Shown piece by piece: positions 53,726-63,520 of a stretch of 64,000 bases of DNA. This stretch comes from BNWE01 sp964369545. Lineage in GTDB: Bacteria; Pseudomonadota; Alphaproteobacteria; UBA3830. The translations under genes and the position numbers were made by a program. The notes beneath the pieces were generated by a model. The model was not told the origin of the DNA, did no database searches, and saw only the letters and a list, made by a program, of their open reading frames with translations. Positions within the stretch are counted from its first letter, which is position 1. Every line of letters begins with the position of its first letter. Location: the NCBI GenBank assembly GCA_964369545.1, contig CAYJFA010000007.1, positions 15,737-79,736 of the forward strand, written 5' to 3'.

Positions 53726-54835
53726 TTACCCAGATTTGCTTAGTTTTACTTTTGAATCATTCATAGAAATAGAAAGATTTCCATTAAGAAAATTAATTAT
53801 ATCATTACCAAAAATGTCTTTTCTCCACCCTGAAAGACATTTAATACTTTTATCGCCATTTAATATTTTTTCTAAATCTGCAGTGGTTGCGATGATTGAT
53901 GGAGTGATATTATTTTTTTGTGAGCATATTTCTAAAATCACTTTTAATAAATTTAACGCCATGTTTTTACATGGTATTTTTTTGGTTATATCTATATTTT
54001 CTACTTTTTTTTCAGCGAAATACAGAAAATCTTTTAGATCTTCACTTTTTACTTGCCTAGAATTTTTCATATTAACGATAAAATCTTTTCCTTTTTTACA
54101 GATAGATTTTACAATTTCTTTCTTTACAACAAATTCTGCATCTATATTTTTTTCATTAGCCCTGGAATCTATCCATTGCAACAACTCATTGTAAATGCTG
54201 ATATTTTTCTCATTAATAGTATCCTTAGAAGATTCTTGCTTATTGGAAGTTATCTTTTTTTGGGTAATATTCAATAACTCATCCTCTAACCATCCTAATC
54301 GATTTAATCGAATAAGTTCTTGGCGTTGTTTTTGGTATACGTCACGTAAATATGTGACATCTTCAATTGAATAATGCAGTTGTTTTTTTGTTAATGGGCG
54401 ATTTTCCCAATTACTCATTGAGTGGCTTTTCTTCAATTTTTTATTTAAGTATTTATTAACTATGGATTGATAGCTTATATATTCATTATTACTTAAAACC
54501 ATTTCATAAAGCTGTGTGTCGTATAAATTATTTATATTTATACTAAAGGTTGAAAGTACTTCTATATCTTGTGTTGCGGAATGAAATACTTTTAACAAGG
54601 CAGAATCAGCAAAAATTATTTCTAAGAATGATATATCTACAGATAAAGGATCAATAATAAAAGTATTCTTGTACGTAGCAATTTGTATAAGGCAAAGTAG
54701 CGGAATTTTCAGGTTTTCTCTTATAAATTCTGTATCAACAGTAATAAACCTATCATCAGGCTCGGACGATTTTATATCATCGTATAATATTTTTAGAAAA
54801 GTATCAGCAGACTGCTTGGAGTCTATTATATGCAT
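53726..54835 (-). CDS. rnd: Ribonuclease D
   Basis: A 3'-to-5' exoribonuclease that trims tRNA 3' ends. The DEDD exonuclease motifs are TVDTEFIREN (Exo I), HSATQDIEVLS (Exo II) and YSIEDVTYLRDVYQ (Exo III). HRDC-type helical domains occupy about 205-360. The length of 369 residues is typical. I prefer the ATG at 54835; a TTG two codons earlier is possible. Its start overlaps the end of serC by 32 bases, and tsaB follows closely. Confidence 0.92.
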   Translation of the reverse strand: MHIIDSKQSADTFLKILYDDIKSSEPDDRFITVDTEFIRENLKIPLLCLIQIATYKNTFIIDPLSVDISFLEIIFADSALLKVFHSATQDIEVLSTFSININNLYDTQLYEMVLSNNEYISYQSIVNKYLNKKLKKSHSMSNWENRPLTKKQLHYSIEDVTYLRDVYQKQRQELIRLNRLGWLEDELLNITQKKITSNKQESSKDTINEKNISIYNELLQWIDSRANEKNIDAEFVVKKEIVKSICKKGKDFIVNMKNSRQVKSEDLKDFLYFAEKKVENIDITKKIPCKNMALNLLKVILEICSQKNNITPSIIATTADLEKILNGDKSIKCLSGWRKDIFGNDIINFLNGNLSISMNDSKVKLSKSG

Positions 54836-55937
54836 ATTCAATCCATGGTAAAAATTTTTCTAAATCATCGGAGTCTATTGTAGGACCGAGCCAAATTCTC
54901 AAATGCGGTTCTGTTAAAATGTGTCCTAGAAAGTCAAATCCGGCTTTTTCTTGTTCGCAAATTTCTACTATTCTTTTTAAAAAAGTCCATTTATCAGAAA
55001 TTGATAATTTTTGGTATTTTTCTGAATTGATATCAAAACACGCAATATGTGAAGCTCTGTATTGCTCTTCAACCAAAAATCGAAAAATATTTTGTTTGGA
55101 AATCCATTGTTCGATGACATAGTAATTAGATTCTATTTTTTTTATTAGAGATTTTACTCCACCGAGCGTCTCAACCCACCTTAGATTATTTAAGAACTCT
55201 TCCAAACAAATCATAGACGGGGTATTTATTGTATGCCCATTAAAAATATTAAAGTTCACTTTTTTATCTTGTGCTAATCTAAATATTCTGGGAATTGGCC
55301 ATATCGGCTTATGTTGTTCCAATCTTTTAATCGCTTTAGGACTGAGTACAATGGTGCCGAATCCAGCTTCTCCACCAAGACCTTTTTGCCAAGAAAAAGC
55401 AGTTGCATCCAATTTTGTCCAATCGATTTTACAACAAAAAACCGCAGATGCCGCGTCACAAATAGTTAATCCTTTTCTATCGGCATTTATCCAATCTGCG
55501 TTTTTAAATGAAGTGCCTGAAGTTGTTGATGACCAACAAAAGACAATATCTCTGTCGAAATCAATTTCTCGAACATCGGCCATTTTAGGAAATTTTGCTT
55601 TAAACAAACGAACATCCTTTAGTTGCAGTTCATTTATTATATCGTTTGCCCAATGATTACTGAAAATGCAATGTGCAATAACATCAATTCCATTTGCTCC
55701 AAGAAGTGACCACAATAACATTTCCATAGCTCCGCTGCTGGAGGCACTGACGATTCCAACAAAGTAATTATCTGGTATAGACAAAACCTTTTTTTGAAGG
55801 TTGATTATTTCTTGTATTTCAGCCAATCCCTCTGATGATCTATGAGATCGACCGATTAATGAACATGAAGGAGGCTGCCAATTTGATCGTTTCGCACATG
55901 GGCCTGAGGAAAAGTTAGCATTTTTTGGTTTTTGCAT
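54804..55937 (-). CDS. serC: Phosphoserine aminotransferase, alphaproteobacterial type
   Basis: SerC makes phosphoserine from phosphohydroxypyruvate with glutamate and PLP. It also serves pyridoxal phosphate synthesis. The 377 residues start KPKNANFSSGPCAKRSNW and have RSHRSSEG near residue 30, both typical of the alphaproteobacterial subfamily rather than the E. coli type. The PLP lysine lies in AFSWQKGLGGEAGFG (near residue 194). It overlaps rnd. serA and serB are not in the window. Confidence 0.93.
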   Translation of the reverse strand: MQKPKNANFSSGPCAKRSNWQPPSCSLIGRSHRSSEGLAEIQEIINLQKKVLSIPDNYFVGIVSASSSGAMEMLLWSLLGANGIDVIAHCIFSNHWANDIINELQLKDVRLFKAKFPKMADVREIDFDRDIVFCWSSTTSGTSFKNADWINADRKGLTICDAASAVFCCKIDWTKLDATAFSWQKGLGGEAGFGTIVLSPKAIKRLEQHKPIWPIPRIFRLAQDKKVNFNIFNGHTINTPSMICLEEFLNNLRWVETLGGVKSLIKKIESNYYVIEQWISKQNIFRFLVEEQYRASHIACFDINSEKYQKLSISDKWTFLKRIVEICEQEKAGFDFLGHILTEPHLRIWLGPTIDSDDLEKFLPWIEYAYNRLQAVC

Positions 55938-56015
55938 TTCACTTCATGATATTAAAATTATACTTTCATTATCACATGCTAATGACTACATAATCGAAAG
56001 TAAATGTTTAGATTT

Positions 56016-57215
56016 TTATATTGTATTAAAAGTATTACTGATTTTCTTTTTCAGAATATTAAATTTATATTTATCAGTTACAAACGCTTTTTCCGTTGGC
56101 ATCATTTTTACACTGAGAGGATTTAGTACAGCATTATTTCTTGCAAGTTCCAAGTGTAAATGCGGACCGGTCGATAGTCCACTGGATCCTACCTTGCCTA
56201 TAATCTGTCCCTTTTTCACTCGACTTCCTACTTTAACAGCATATTTACTTAAATGCGCATATCTGCTGGAATATCCTGATGTGTGTTTTACATCAATACA
56301 ATGACCATAACCAGAATAATAAGACGCGCGAGTTACAGTTCCCTCATATATAGCAAATACTGGTGCTCCATAAGATGCTCGCAAATCAACTCCTGTATGA
56401 TGATGATATCGACCGGTAAAAGGGTGTTTGCGCCATCCAAACCTGTCCGATACTGACAACCCGCCATTTAATGGAAGACCGAAGAAGTTATTCGATACTG
56501 CAGAGCAGCTTTTTTCTCCATTTGCGAAATAGTATGCCGATGATTTTCCATTTGTGAACCTATATACAGAAAATTCTCCTTTTTTGGTTGAGATTTTTGT
56601 ATATAGCATTTCATTCTTTTTGTTATACAAAATTTCGAATTTATCACCTTTATTTAAGGATCGTCTAAAATCGATTTTTTCTGATAATGTTTTGATTACG
56701 GAGTCAATAACTGATGCAGGAATTCCTAAACTGCGAGCATCAACATAAAAACTCGATTTGATTTTACTTTTTATCATGCGCGCGTCAATATGTTCCCCAA
56801 CATTTACGATTTTTACAGGGCTTACATTGTTTGTTTTGCTTGTTAGGTTATCGGCCACCTTTGATATCGAGCTAGTATTTAGATTTTTATGTTTTTTCAC
56901 AGGAATCAGTGAAACAACTAACGCGTTAATATTGGCGTTTCTGTCGCCAAGCGCAACGTTTTCGAATGATAAATGATTGTAATATTCATAAAATATGTCA
57001 GAAAAATTTATGCTTTCATGAAGTGCTGTATTAAATATTGTGTCACTTGATATAAGTTTATCAAAACAATAGGTTTTTTCTGCGTAATGTTCATTTGAGT
57101 TCACAATAATTTTATCGAAAAAAATAGAATTAATTAACGGAAAGTAGCCTGCAAGCATCAGTAAACCACCAACAACAAATCTACTTTTCTTTGATAAGAC
57201 CAAGCCATTCTCCAA
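56016..57215 (-). CDS. M23-family peptidoglycan metallopeptidase
   Basis: A 399-residue envelope protein with one N-terminal membrane segment (SRFVVGGLLMLAGYFPLINS). A long middle region (about 130-240) resembles the LysM-like or NlpD/DipM-type spacer. The LytM/M23 domain follows, with RFGWRKHPFTGRYHHHTGVD and GPHLHLELARNN near the end. The zinc ligands HxxxD and HxH are present, so it is likely an active endopeptidase that cuts peptide cross-links or an amidase activator. The gene is monocistronic, and its 5' side adjoins the tRNA-Asp region. Confidence 0.9.
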   Translation of the reverse strand: MENGLVLSKKSRFVVGGLLMLAGYFPLINSIFFDKIIVNSNEHYAEKTYCFDKLISSDTIFNTALHESINFSDIFYEYYNHLSFENVALGDRNANINALVVSLIPVKKHKNLNTSSISKVADNLTSKTNNVSPVKIVNVGEHIDARMIKSKIKSSFYVDARSLGIPASVIDSVIKTLSEKIDFRRSLNKGDKFEILYNKKNEMLYTKISTKKGEFSVYRFTNGKSSAYYFANGEKSCSAVSNNFFGLPLNGGLSVSDRFGWRKHPFTGRYHHHTGVDLRASYGAPVFAIYEGTVTRASYYSGYGHCIDVKHTSGYSSRYAHLSKYAVKVGSRVKKGQIIGKVGSSGLSTGPHLHLELARNNAVLNPLSVKMMPTEKAFVTDKYKFNILKKKISNTFNTI

Positions 57216-57329
57216 AAGTTTTTCTATATAATGCAGCTGTGTTTTTATAATACATTAAATTAATAAAAAATCAAGTTTTCTGGATTGCTAAATGAAGCTG
57301 AATGTCAATTTTCAATGTAACATATTATA

Positions 57330-57358
57330 TTGACACTGATCTTATATTACATTATCTT
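57330..57358 (+). promoter_or_regulatory. Promoter of tRNA-Asp
   Basis: TTGACA (57330-57335), a 17-base spacer and TATCTT (57353-57358) lie 15 bases before the tRNA. A good match; downstream rlmB and plsY may be read from it too. Confidence 0.55.
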
Positions 57359-57373
57359 TCTATTGTCTAATCC

Positions 57374-57450
57374 GGGGGTGTAGCTCAGTTGGTTAGAGCG
57401 TCGGCTTGTCACGCCGAAGGTCGCGGGTTCGAGTCCCGTCACTCCCGCCA
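57374..57450 (+). tRNA. tRNA-Asp (GTC)
   Basis: The acceptor GGGGGTG pairs with CACTCCC (one G-T pair). The discriminator is G, as in Asp tRNAs, and CCA is encoded (57448-57450). The anticodon stem CGGC/GCCG encloses TTGTCAC, giving GTC. It lies 31 bases upstream of rlmB. Confidence 0.97.
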
Positions 57451-57481
57451 TTTTTAACGAAATTTCAATTTGATATTTAAA

Positions 57482-58237
57482 ATGAATAAAAAAAAATCAC
57501 CATCATCAAAAGATACAATGTGGATATATGGAAGACATGCAGTGAAGGCTGCTGTTTTAAATGAAAAAAGAGAAATTTTACGCACGATTGTCTTGGAATC
57601 ATGCAGAGATTTTTTAAATGAATTTAGGTGTTGTAAATCGTTGAATATAGAAATAGCCGATAAAAATCTTTTTTCCGCGATCTTTGGAAAAGACTCGACA
57701 CATCAAGGATGCGCTGTACTTGTAAAAAAGGTTCGCGATTTTGCTCTTGAAGATTTGATAGAAGATGATTCAGATGATCGCCCAATTATTTTTCTTGATC
57801 AAATAACGGATCCACAAAATATTGGAAGCATATTGCGTGCGTCAGCAGTATTTGGGGCTCGCGCTGTTGTTGTGACGGAAAATCATAGTCCTGCATTAAC
57901 TCCTGCAATCGCAAAGGCTGCTTCTGGAGTTTTGGAGAGTATTCCTTTAATTCGCGTCATAAATCTTGTTCATTCTATTAACTTATTGAAAAAACGCGGT
58001 TTTTGGATAATGGGATTGGCGGAGGAGTCCAATAAAATGATAAATGAAATAAAATTAAGTGGCAAATTTGTCTTTATTATTGGAAATGAAGGAGAAGGAA
58101 TGCGAAGATTAACGCGAGACAGTTGTGATTTTTTAGTCAAATTACCTGTTTTTGGAGGTTTTACTACGTTGAATGCTGCTCAGGCAGCGACAGTTTCGCT
58201 TTATGAGTCAATGCGTCAGAGGATTCAGCAGTGCTAA
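57482..58237 (+). CDS. rlmB: 23S rRNA 2'-O-ribose methyltransferase, RlmB/TrmH type
   Basis: A SPOUT-family methyltransferase, in E. coli acting on G2251 of 23S rRNA. The N-terminal substrate domain begins WIYGRHAVKAAVLNEKREI. The catalytic domain shows FLDQITDPQNIGSILRASA (about 102-120), the SAM-binding FIIGNEGEGM and the knot signature LPVFGGFTTLNAAQAATVSL. The final motif differs slightly from the usual PMxGxVxSLNVSVA, with TTLNAAQA in place of ESLNVSVA, so the target may be different. The ATG at 57482 is preferred over a TTG at 57470. plsY overlaps its end by 7 bases. Confidence 0.88.
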   Translation: MNKKKSPSSKDTMWIYGRHAVKAAVLNEKREILRTIVLESCRDFLNEFRCCKSLNIEIADKNLFSAIFGKDSTHQGCAVLVKKVRDFALEDLIEDDSDDRPIIFLDQITDPQNIGSILRASAVFGARAVVVTENHSPALTPAIAKAASGVLESIPLIRVINLVHSINLLKKRGFWIMGLAEESNKMINEIKLSGKFVFIIGNEGEGMRRLTRDSCDFLVKLPVFGGFTTLNAAQAATVSLYESMRQRIQQC

Positions 58238-58821
58238 TAGAAAGTATATATCCGTTTTTTTCATATTTGTTAGGGTCTATTCCGTTTGGATTAATTCTTT
58301 CTAATTTATTTGGCAAAGGAAATCTTCGTGAATCTGGATCAAAAAATATCGGTGCGACAAATGTGTTGCGTACACAGGGGAAATTTTTTGGATTTACAAC
58401 GTTTTTTCTGGATTTTGCAAAAGGTTTTATTGCATGCTATTTTCTTCAAACAGATAATGAAATTATTAATTTGATTGTGATAGCAGCTCCTGTCTTTGGA
58501 CACATATTTCCTGTTTGGTTGAAATTTAAGGGAGGAAAAGGGGTCGCAACATATTTTGGGGTTTTATGTGCGTTGAATTTTTATGCATTTATCGGATCGA
58601 TAGTAGTATGGATTGTTGTTTTTGCTATAGTAAAAATTTCTTCTGTTGCAGGACTTGCAAGTGTGATTTCAAGTTGCATACTGTTTTTTTACATACAAAG
58701 CAGTAATCGTTTGGATTTTATTAATCAGTTGTATGTTTTAATGATCCTTGTTGCAATTATTATTGTAAAACATCATGAAAATATAAAGCGCCTGATTAAT
58801 AATAATGAGCTGAAAACATAG
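58231..58821 (+). CDS. plsY: Acyl-phosphate glycerol-3-phosphate acyltransferase
   Basis: PlsY moves the acyl group from acyl phosphate to glycerol-3-phosphate, the first step of phospholipid synthesis. The 196-residue membrane protein has five hydrophobic helices and the three family motifs: GSIPFG (16-21), GSKNIGATNVLR (about 36-47) and FKGGKGVATYFG (about 103-114). It starts with GTG overlapping rlmB. plsX is not in the window. Confidence 0.95.
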   Translation: MLIESIYPFFSYLLGSIPFGLILSNLFGKGNLRESGSKNIGATNVLRTQGKFFGFTTFFLDFAKGFIACYFLQTDNEIINLIVIAAPVFGHIFPVWLKFKGGKGVATYFGVLCALNFYAFIGSIVVWIVVFAIVKISSVAGLASVISSCILFFYIQSSNRLDFINQLYVLMILVAIIIVKHHENIKRLINNNELKT

Positions 58822-58888
58822 AAATCTAAAGTAAATTATTTTTGCACTTTTGTTATTAATCGTAATTACAATTTACTATGGTGATAAC

Positions 58889-60001
58889 GTGTCTTTAACA
58901 AAGCAAGAAAAATTAGCTCGTTTGAGAATTATAAGAAGCGGCTCGATCGGTTCTTCTACATTTTGGGGTATGATAAAATTATATGGAAGTGCGGAAAGGA
59001 CAATCAAATCTCTTCCGGTCTTATCAAAAACCTCAGGAAAAACCCTGAAATTATGCAGCGAAGAAAAAATCCAAGAAGAAATTCATGTGATGAAATCTAT
59101 TGGAGCAAGGTTTGCTTTTTTAGAAGATGAGTTGTATCCTCCGTTGCTTCGAAATATTCCCGATCCTCCTCCGGTTCTCGCGTTTTTAGGCAATAAAGAA
59201 ACCGCACTATCATTTTATAAAAAGAATATTATTTCTGTCGTCGGTTCTAGAAACTCATCGATACATGCAAATAAATTTTGTAAAAATTTATGTGATGATC
59301 TTGGTAAACAGGGCGTAATTATTGTCTCCGGTCTTGCTCGAGGAATCGATACTTGCGCACATCTAGGAAGCTTAGCGTATGGCACAATTGCGATTTTAGC
59401 TGGAGGTATTGATGTGATTTATCCTCCAGAAAATCATAAATTATACGACGAGATAATAAAAAAAGGATGTTTGTTTGCTGAAATGCCTTATAATGTAGCG
59501 CCACAACCTCAACTGTTTCCTCGCAGAAATAGAATAATTGCCGGAATATCTTCGGGAACAGTAGTTATTGAGGCGGCAGAGCAATCGGGCTCATTAATAA
59601 CAGCAAAACTGGCACTTGAGTATGATCGTGAAGTATTCGCTGTACCAGGATCTCCGCTTGATCCTCGAAGTATTGGAGGAATTTCGCTGATAAAAGATGG
59701 GGCGGTGCTTATTAGAAACTCTCAGGATGTTTTGGATTGCATAGAAAATAATAAAATTTTGCATCAATCATTATTTGAAGAAACTATGCCATTTGTTGCA
59801 AAGATATCTGATCAGGATTTAGAAAAAACACGAAAAAAGATATTAACTTCTTTAAGTTCTGTGCCTATTACTATTGACGAATTAATTTCATGTATTAAAG
59901 TATCTCCTCAAGAAGTACTAACGGCGCTGCTTGAGTTAGAGTTAGCAGACAAAATCACAAGATTGCACGGACAGAGAGTCTGCTTAGCTCTTAACGATTG
60001 A
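58889..60001 (+). CDS. dprA: DNA processing protein DprA
   Basis: DprA loads RecA onto single-stranded DNA taken up in transformation and protects it. The 370 residues contain the Rossmann-like core with SVVGSRNSS, VSGLARGIDTCAHLGSLA (about 151-168) and PRRNRIIAGISSGTVVIEAA (near 213). A winged-helix C-terminal domain (about 310-370, PITIDELISCIKVSPQEVL) is present. I prefer the GTG at 58889; the longer frame has a hydrophobic, atypical start. With a ComF-like gene at 8 kb it hints at kept competence functions, though no uptake machinery is here. Confidence 0.93.
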   Translation: MSLTKQEKLARLRIIRSGSIGSSTFWGMIKLYGSAERTIKSLPVLSKTSGKTLKLCSEEKIQEEIHVMKSIGARFAFLEDELYPPLLRNIPDPPPVLAFLGNKETALSFYKKNIISVVGSRNSSIHANKFCKNLCDDLGKQGVIIVSGLARGIDTCAHLGSLAYGTIAILAGGIDVIYPPENHKLYDEIIKKGCLFAEMPYNVAPQPQLFPRRNRIIAGISSGTVVIEAAEQSGSLITAKLALEYDREVFAVPGSPLDPRSIGGISLIKDGAVLIRNSQDVLDCIENNKILHQSLFEETMPFVAKISDQDLEKTRKKILTSLSSVPITIDELISCIKVSPQEVLTALLELELADKITRLHGQRVCLALND

Positions 60002-60119
60002 AAATAGGTGTTTTTTCGTAGTCTTAATATTTCTACGATACATTATAAATATATAATATAATGTGTTAGTTATTGGAAACACAGTGAAAATCTGTTGTTA
60101 TTGATTTAGAGGATATGTA

Positions 60120-62516
60120 ATGCGCTTAGTAATTGTTGAGTCTCCAGCAAAAGCAAAAACTATTAATAAATACCTGGGCTCTGATTATAAAATAATGGCT
60201 AGTTATGGTCATATCAGAGATCTTTTATCCAAAGATGGTAGCGTGCAGCCGGACGATAATTTCTCTATGAAATGGGAGATGAGCGACCGCGGTAAAAAAT
60301 GTATACAAGATATCAGCAAACAGCTACAGGCATGTGATGAACTTTTATTGGCGACTGACCCCGATAGAGAGGGTGAAGCGATTTCGTGGCATATCAAAGA
60401 AGTGTTGCGAGAAGCTAATAAATTAAATATCCCGCTTAAAAGAATTGTTTTTCATGAAATAACAAAAAATGCGATCAAGGAAGCTATGGCGCACCCTCGG
60501 GATATTGATCAATATCTAGTCGATTCATATTTAGCTCGTCGTGCTCTTGATTATTTGGTTGGTTTTACCTTATCTCCGATTTTATGGAGAAAATTACCTG
60601 GAAGTAAATCTGCGGGAAGAGTGCAGTCTGTCGCTTTAAGGATTATAGCAGAACGAGAATATGAGATTGAAAAGTTTAAATCAGAAGAGTATTGGACGAT
60701 TGAAGCAAAATTTGAAGCGAAAAACAACAAAATATTTAATGCGAAATTGCATTATTTTAATGGTGAGAAATTAGAAAAATTTTCTATAACGAACGAAAAG
60801 CAAGCGAATGAAATAAAAAACGTTCTTTTATCTCAATGTTTTATTGTTTCTTCTGTAGAAAAGAAAACAGTTAAGCGCAATCCAGCTCCTGCTTTCATTA
60901 CCTCGACTCTTCAGCAGGAAGCTTCACGTAAATTAGGATTTAGTGCGAAGAAGACAATGCAAATCGCGCAAAAATTATATGAAGGAATCGACATTGAAGG
61001 CGAAAATAAAGCGCTGATTACTTATATGCGAACAGACAGTGTCAATTTATCGAATGAATCCATAGAAAAAATTAGAAATTTGATAAACAGGAAGTATGGA
61101 TCCGAATTTATTCCACCAAAACCGAGGTTTTATCAAACGAAAGTAAAAAATGCTCAGGAAGCCCATGAGGCTATTCGTCCTGTTGATGCGGATATTACAC
61201 CTGAATCATTAAACGGAAAAATTGATGCTGATTTGTCCAAATTATATAGCTTGGTTTGGAAGCGAGCGGTTGCTTCCCAGATGTTCTCAGCAGAATTTGA
61301 TCAAGTGCAAGTTGATATATCCAATACCACATCCAGCCACTGTGACACATCTAAAAATATATTCAGAGCGGTTGGTACTACTCTTATATTTGAGGGATTT
61401 TTGAAAGTATATGCAGAAGGGCGAGACGATTCTAATCAACAAGAGGAAAATGATGGCGTATTGCCTCCTTTAACTATAGATGATAATTTACCGATGGAAA
61501 ATTTAGATGCAATTCAACATTTTACGTCTCCACCAGCGCGATTTTCTGAAGCAAGTCTTGTAAAAAAGTTAGAAGAATTGGGAATTGGAAGGCCATCGAC
61601 CTACGCAACGATTTTGCAGGTTTTACAGGATCGTGGATATGTAAAATTAGAAAAAAAATATTTTATTCCTGAAATTAGGGGGCGATTGGTTACATCGTTT
61701 TTGATGAATTTTTTCAGTAAATATCTGGAGTATGGATTTACAGCTGATATGGAGCAGTTACTAGACGATGTATCGAATGGTAATAAATCAAAAATCGATA
61801 TTTTGAAAGATTTCTGGAATGGTTTTTATGCAAACGTGGAAAAGACAAAAGAAATCAAAATTTCTGATGTAATAAATACTTTAAACGAATCTCTTAAATC
61901 AATTCTTTTTGCTATTGATGAGAAAGGGCAAATAACTCGTGTGTGTCCGGAGTGCAAAATAGGGGAATTGAGTTTAAAAATAGGCCGCTATGGTTCTTTT
62001 ATAGGATGTTCGAGATATCCTGACTGCAATTATGTTAAAAAACTAGATCTATCCGTCACTGCTGATGGAGAGCAGCAAAAGGTAATGGAATCGTCGGAAT
62101 ATCCAAAAATTATTGGAGTTGATCCCTTAGATCAATGTGAAATTACTGTCAAAAAAGGACCTTATGGTTTATATATACAAAAAGACTTAAAGATTGAACT
62201 AGTTGAGGAAGGTAAATCCAAAAGAAAAACAAAACTAAAACCGCCAAAGCCGATTCGTGTTTCTATTCCGAAATTTCTTGATGTTCAAAATATTGATATG
62301 AATACGGCTGTTTTTCTTTTGCAATTGCCAAAAACTATTGGAAGATTCGAGAACGAAGATGTAAAAGTCGGAATTGGGCGGTTTGGACCATATGTTTTAT
62401 TTCGCGGGAAATACATTTCGATAAAAAAACCTGAACAGATTTTAACTATAACTCTAGATGAAGCTATAAAGATGATAAATAGTAGACAAAACAACGTTAA
62501 AAAATCTGATAAATAA
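60120..62516 (+). CDS. topA: DNA topoisomerase I
   Basis: The type IA topoisomerase relaxes negative supercoils. The 798 residues have the Toprim domain (LVIVESPAKAKTINKYLGSD, then LLATDPDREGEAISWH) and the active-site Tyr in ITYMRTDS (near residue 303). LEELGIGRPSTYATILQVLQ is a conserved block near 487. One C-terminal zinc ribbon (CPECKIGELSLKIG...CSRYPDC, about 612-640) and two toprim-associated repeats with GRFGPYVLFRGKYISIKK close the protein. It follows dprA, as in many alphaproteobacteria. Confidence 0.97.
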   Translation: MRLVIVESPAKAKTINKYLGSDYKIMASYGHIRDLLSKDGSVQPDDNFSMKWEMSDRGKKCIQDISKQLQACDELLLATDPDREGEAISWHIKEVLREANKLNIPLKRIVFHEITKNAIKEAMAHPRDIDQYLVDSYLARRALDYLVGFTLSPILWRKLPGSKSAGRVQSVALRIIAEREYEIEKFKSEEYWTIEAKFEAKNNKIFNAKLHYFNGEKLEKFSITNEKQANEIKNVLLSQCFIVSSVEKKTVKRNPAPAFITSTLQQEASRKLGFSAKKTMQIAQKLYEGIDIEGENKALITYMRTDSVNLSNESIEKIRNLINRKYGSEFIPPKPRFYQTKVKNAQEAHEAIRPVDADITPESLNGKIDADLSKLYSLVWKRAVASQMFSAEFDQVQVDISNTTSSHCDTSKNIFRAVGTTLIFEGFLKVYAEGRDDSNQQEENDGVLPPLTIDDNLPMENLDAIQHFTSPPARFSEASLVKKLEELGIGRPSTYATILQVLQDRGYVKLEKKYFIPEIRGRLVTSFLMNFFSKYLEYGFTADMEQLLDDVSNGNKSKIDILKDFWNGFYANVEKTKEIKISDVINTLNESLKSILFAIDEKGQITRVCPECKIGELSLKIGRYGSFIGCSRYPDCNYVKKLDLSVTADGEQQKVMESSEYPKIIGVDPLDQCEITVKKGPYGLYIQKDLKIELVEEGKSKRKTKLKPPKPIRVSIPKFLDVQNIDMNTAVFLLQLPKTIGRFENEDVKVGIGRFGPYVLFRGKYISIKKPEQILTITLDEAIKMINSRQNNVKKSDK

Positions 62517-62521
62517 TTATT

Positions 62522-63484
62522 TTACGACTGATTTTTAAGCCTTAATTTACCGTATCCTGGGAGGATGCAGCAGATTTTCCCGTTATTAAGTTTTATGTAG
62601 AGTCGTCCACCGGATACCTTATTTAGTATCCCTTCGATATTTTTTCCAGGTATGTAATCGTATACTATTACGGGTTCTCCTATGAATGCCATCTTAGATG
62701 AAAATTCATTATCTAATCCAATTTCATCATATCTATATTTCTTTACTAGTTTTATTATTTCTATAACAATTTCTCGTAAAATTTGTTCGTGATCTAAATG
62801 TTTATCACATTCTACTGATAATGAAGTTGCCGGCTGATCTATTTTTGCGAGGTCGCTTTTTGACATATTTACATTGATTCCAAATTGAAAGCAGACTACT
62901 TTATTGTTTGATAAAGCATCATCAGGTTTGATGCCGCATATTTTTTTCCCGTTGACTATGACATCATTAATCCATTTTACTTTGACCGTATCCGCATATT
63001 GCTTTCCTTTTTCTTTTTTTATTTCCCTTTTTATTACGTCATAAATTGCTAATGCAATTATTCTATGCAATAAAGTATGCAAATGTTTTGCGTTTCCATT
63101 AACGATTGATGTTGGAACAAATATGCCCGCATTAATGTTTTCTGGAATATCTCCTTTCCATTCTCTGTTTAATTCTTTCGCTCCGGTGTTTTTTACGTTT
63201 TCACAGCTTCCTAAAAACCATATTTTATTATTAAGTACATTGTAAATTTCATCGCAATTTAATCCTAATATATCAAATATTGTGGAGTGTCTGAGATCCA
63301 TTAGACTTTTTGAAAAAAACCACTCTACGGTTATATCATCTGCGTATATGTTCGATTTTCTACCTACGATATTAAAGTCTAGATGATCTTCATTAAATAT
63401 AAGAGATTTTCTATTTTCTGCATTTATTTCATTGCACCAAAAAGTAAAGAGAAAAATAAAACAATATTTAATAATTTCTAACAT
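62522..63484 (-). CDS. Exported biotin-protein-ligase-like protein
   Basis: A 320-residue protein that starts with a signal peptide (IIKYCFIFLFTFWCNEINAE). The rest follows the BPL/LplA catalytic fold: KVKWINDVIVNGKKICGI (168-185) matches the KWPND motif, FGINVN (201-206) and DQPATSLSV (216-224) are BirA-like, and 265-315 resembles the C-terminal SH3-like domain. The GRGRRG loop that binds biotinyl-AMP is absent at the expected place (GAKELNREW, 101-109), so ligase activity is doubtful. Export is unexpected for a protein family that acts on AccB in the cytoplasm. The gene ends 5 bases from topA, tail to tail. Confidence 0.7.
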   Translation of the reverse strand: MLEIIKYCFIFLFTFWCNEINAENRKSLIFNEDHLDFNIVGRKSNIYADDITVEWFFSKSLMDLRHSTIFDILGLNCDEIYNVLNNKIWFLGSCENVKNTGAKELNREWKGDIPENINAGIFVPTSIVNGNAKHLHTLLHRIIALAIYDVIKREIKKEKGKQYADTVKVKWINDVIVNGKKICGIKPDDALSNNKVVCFQFGINVNMSKSDLAKIDQPATSLSVECDKHLDHEQILREIVIEIIKLVKKYRYDEIGLDNEFSSKMAFIGEPVIVYDYIPGKNIEGILNKVSGGRLYIKLNNGKICCILPGYGKLRLKNQS

Positions 63485-63520
63485 AATTTATTTCTAATCA
63501 ATTGTTATTTAATATTTTTA

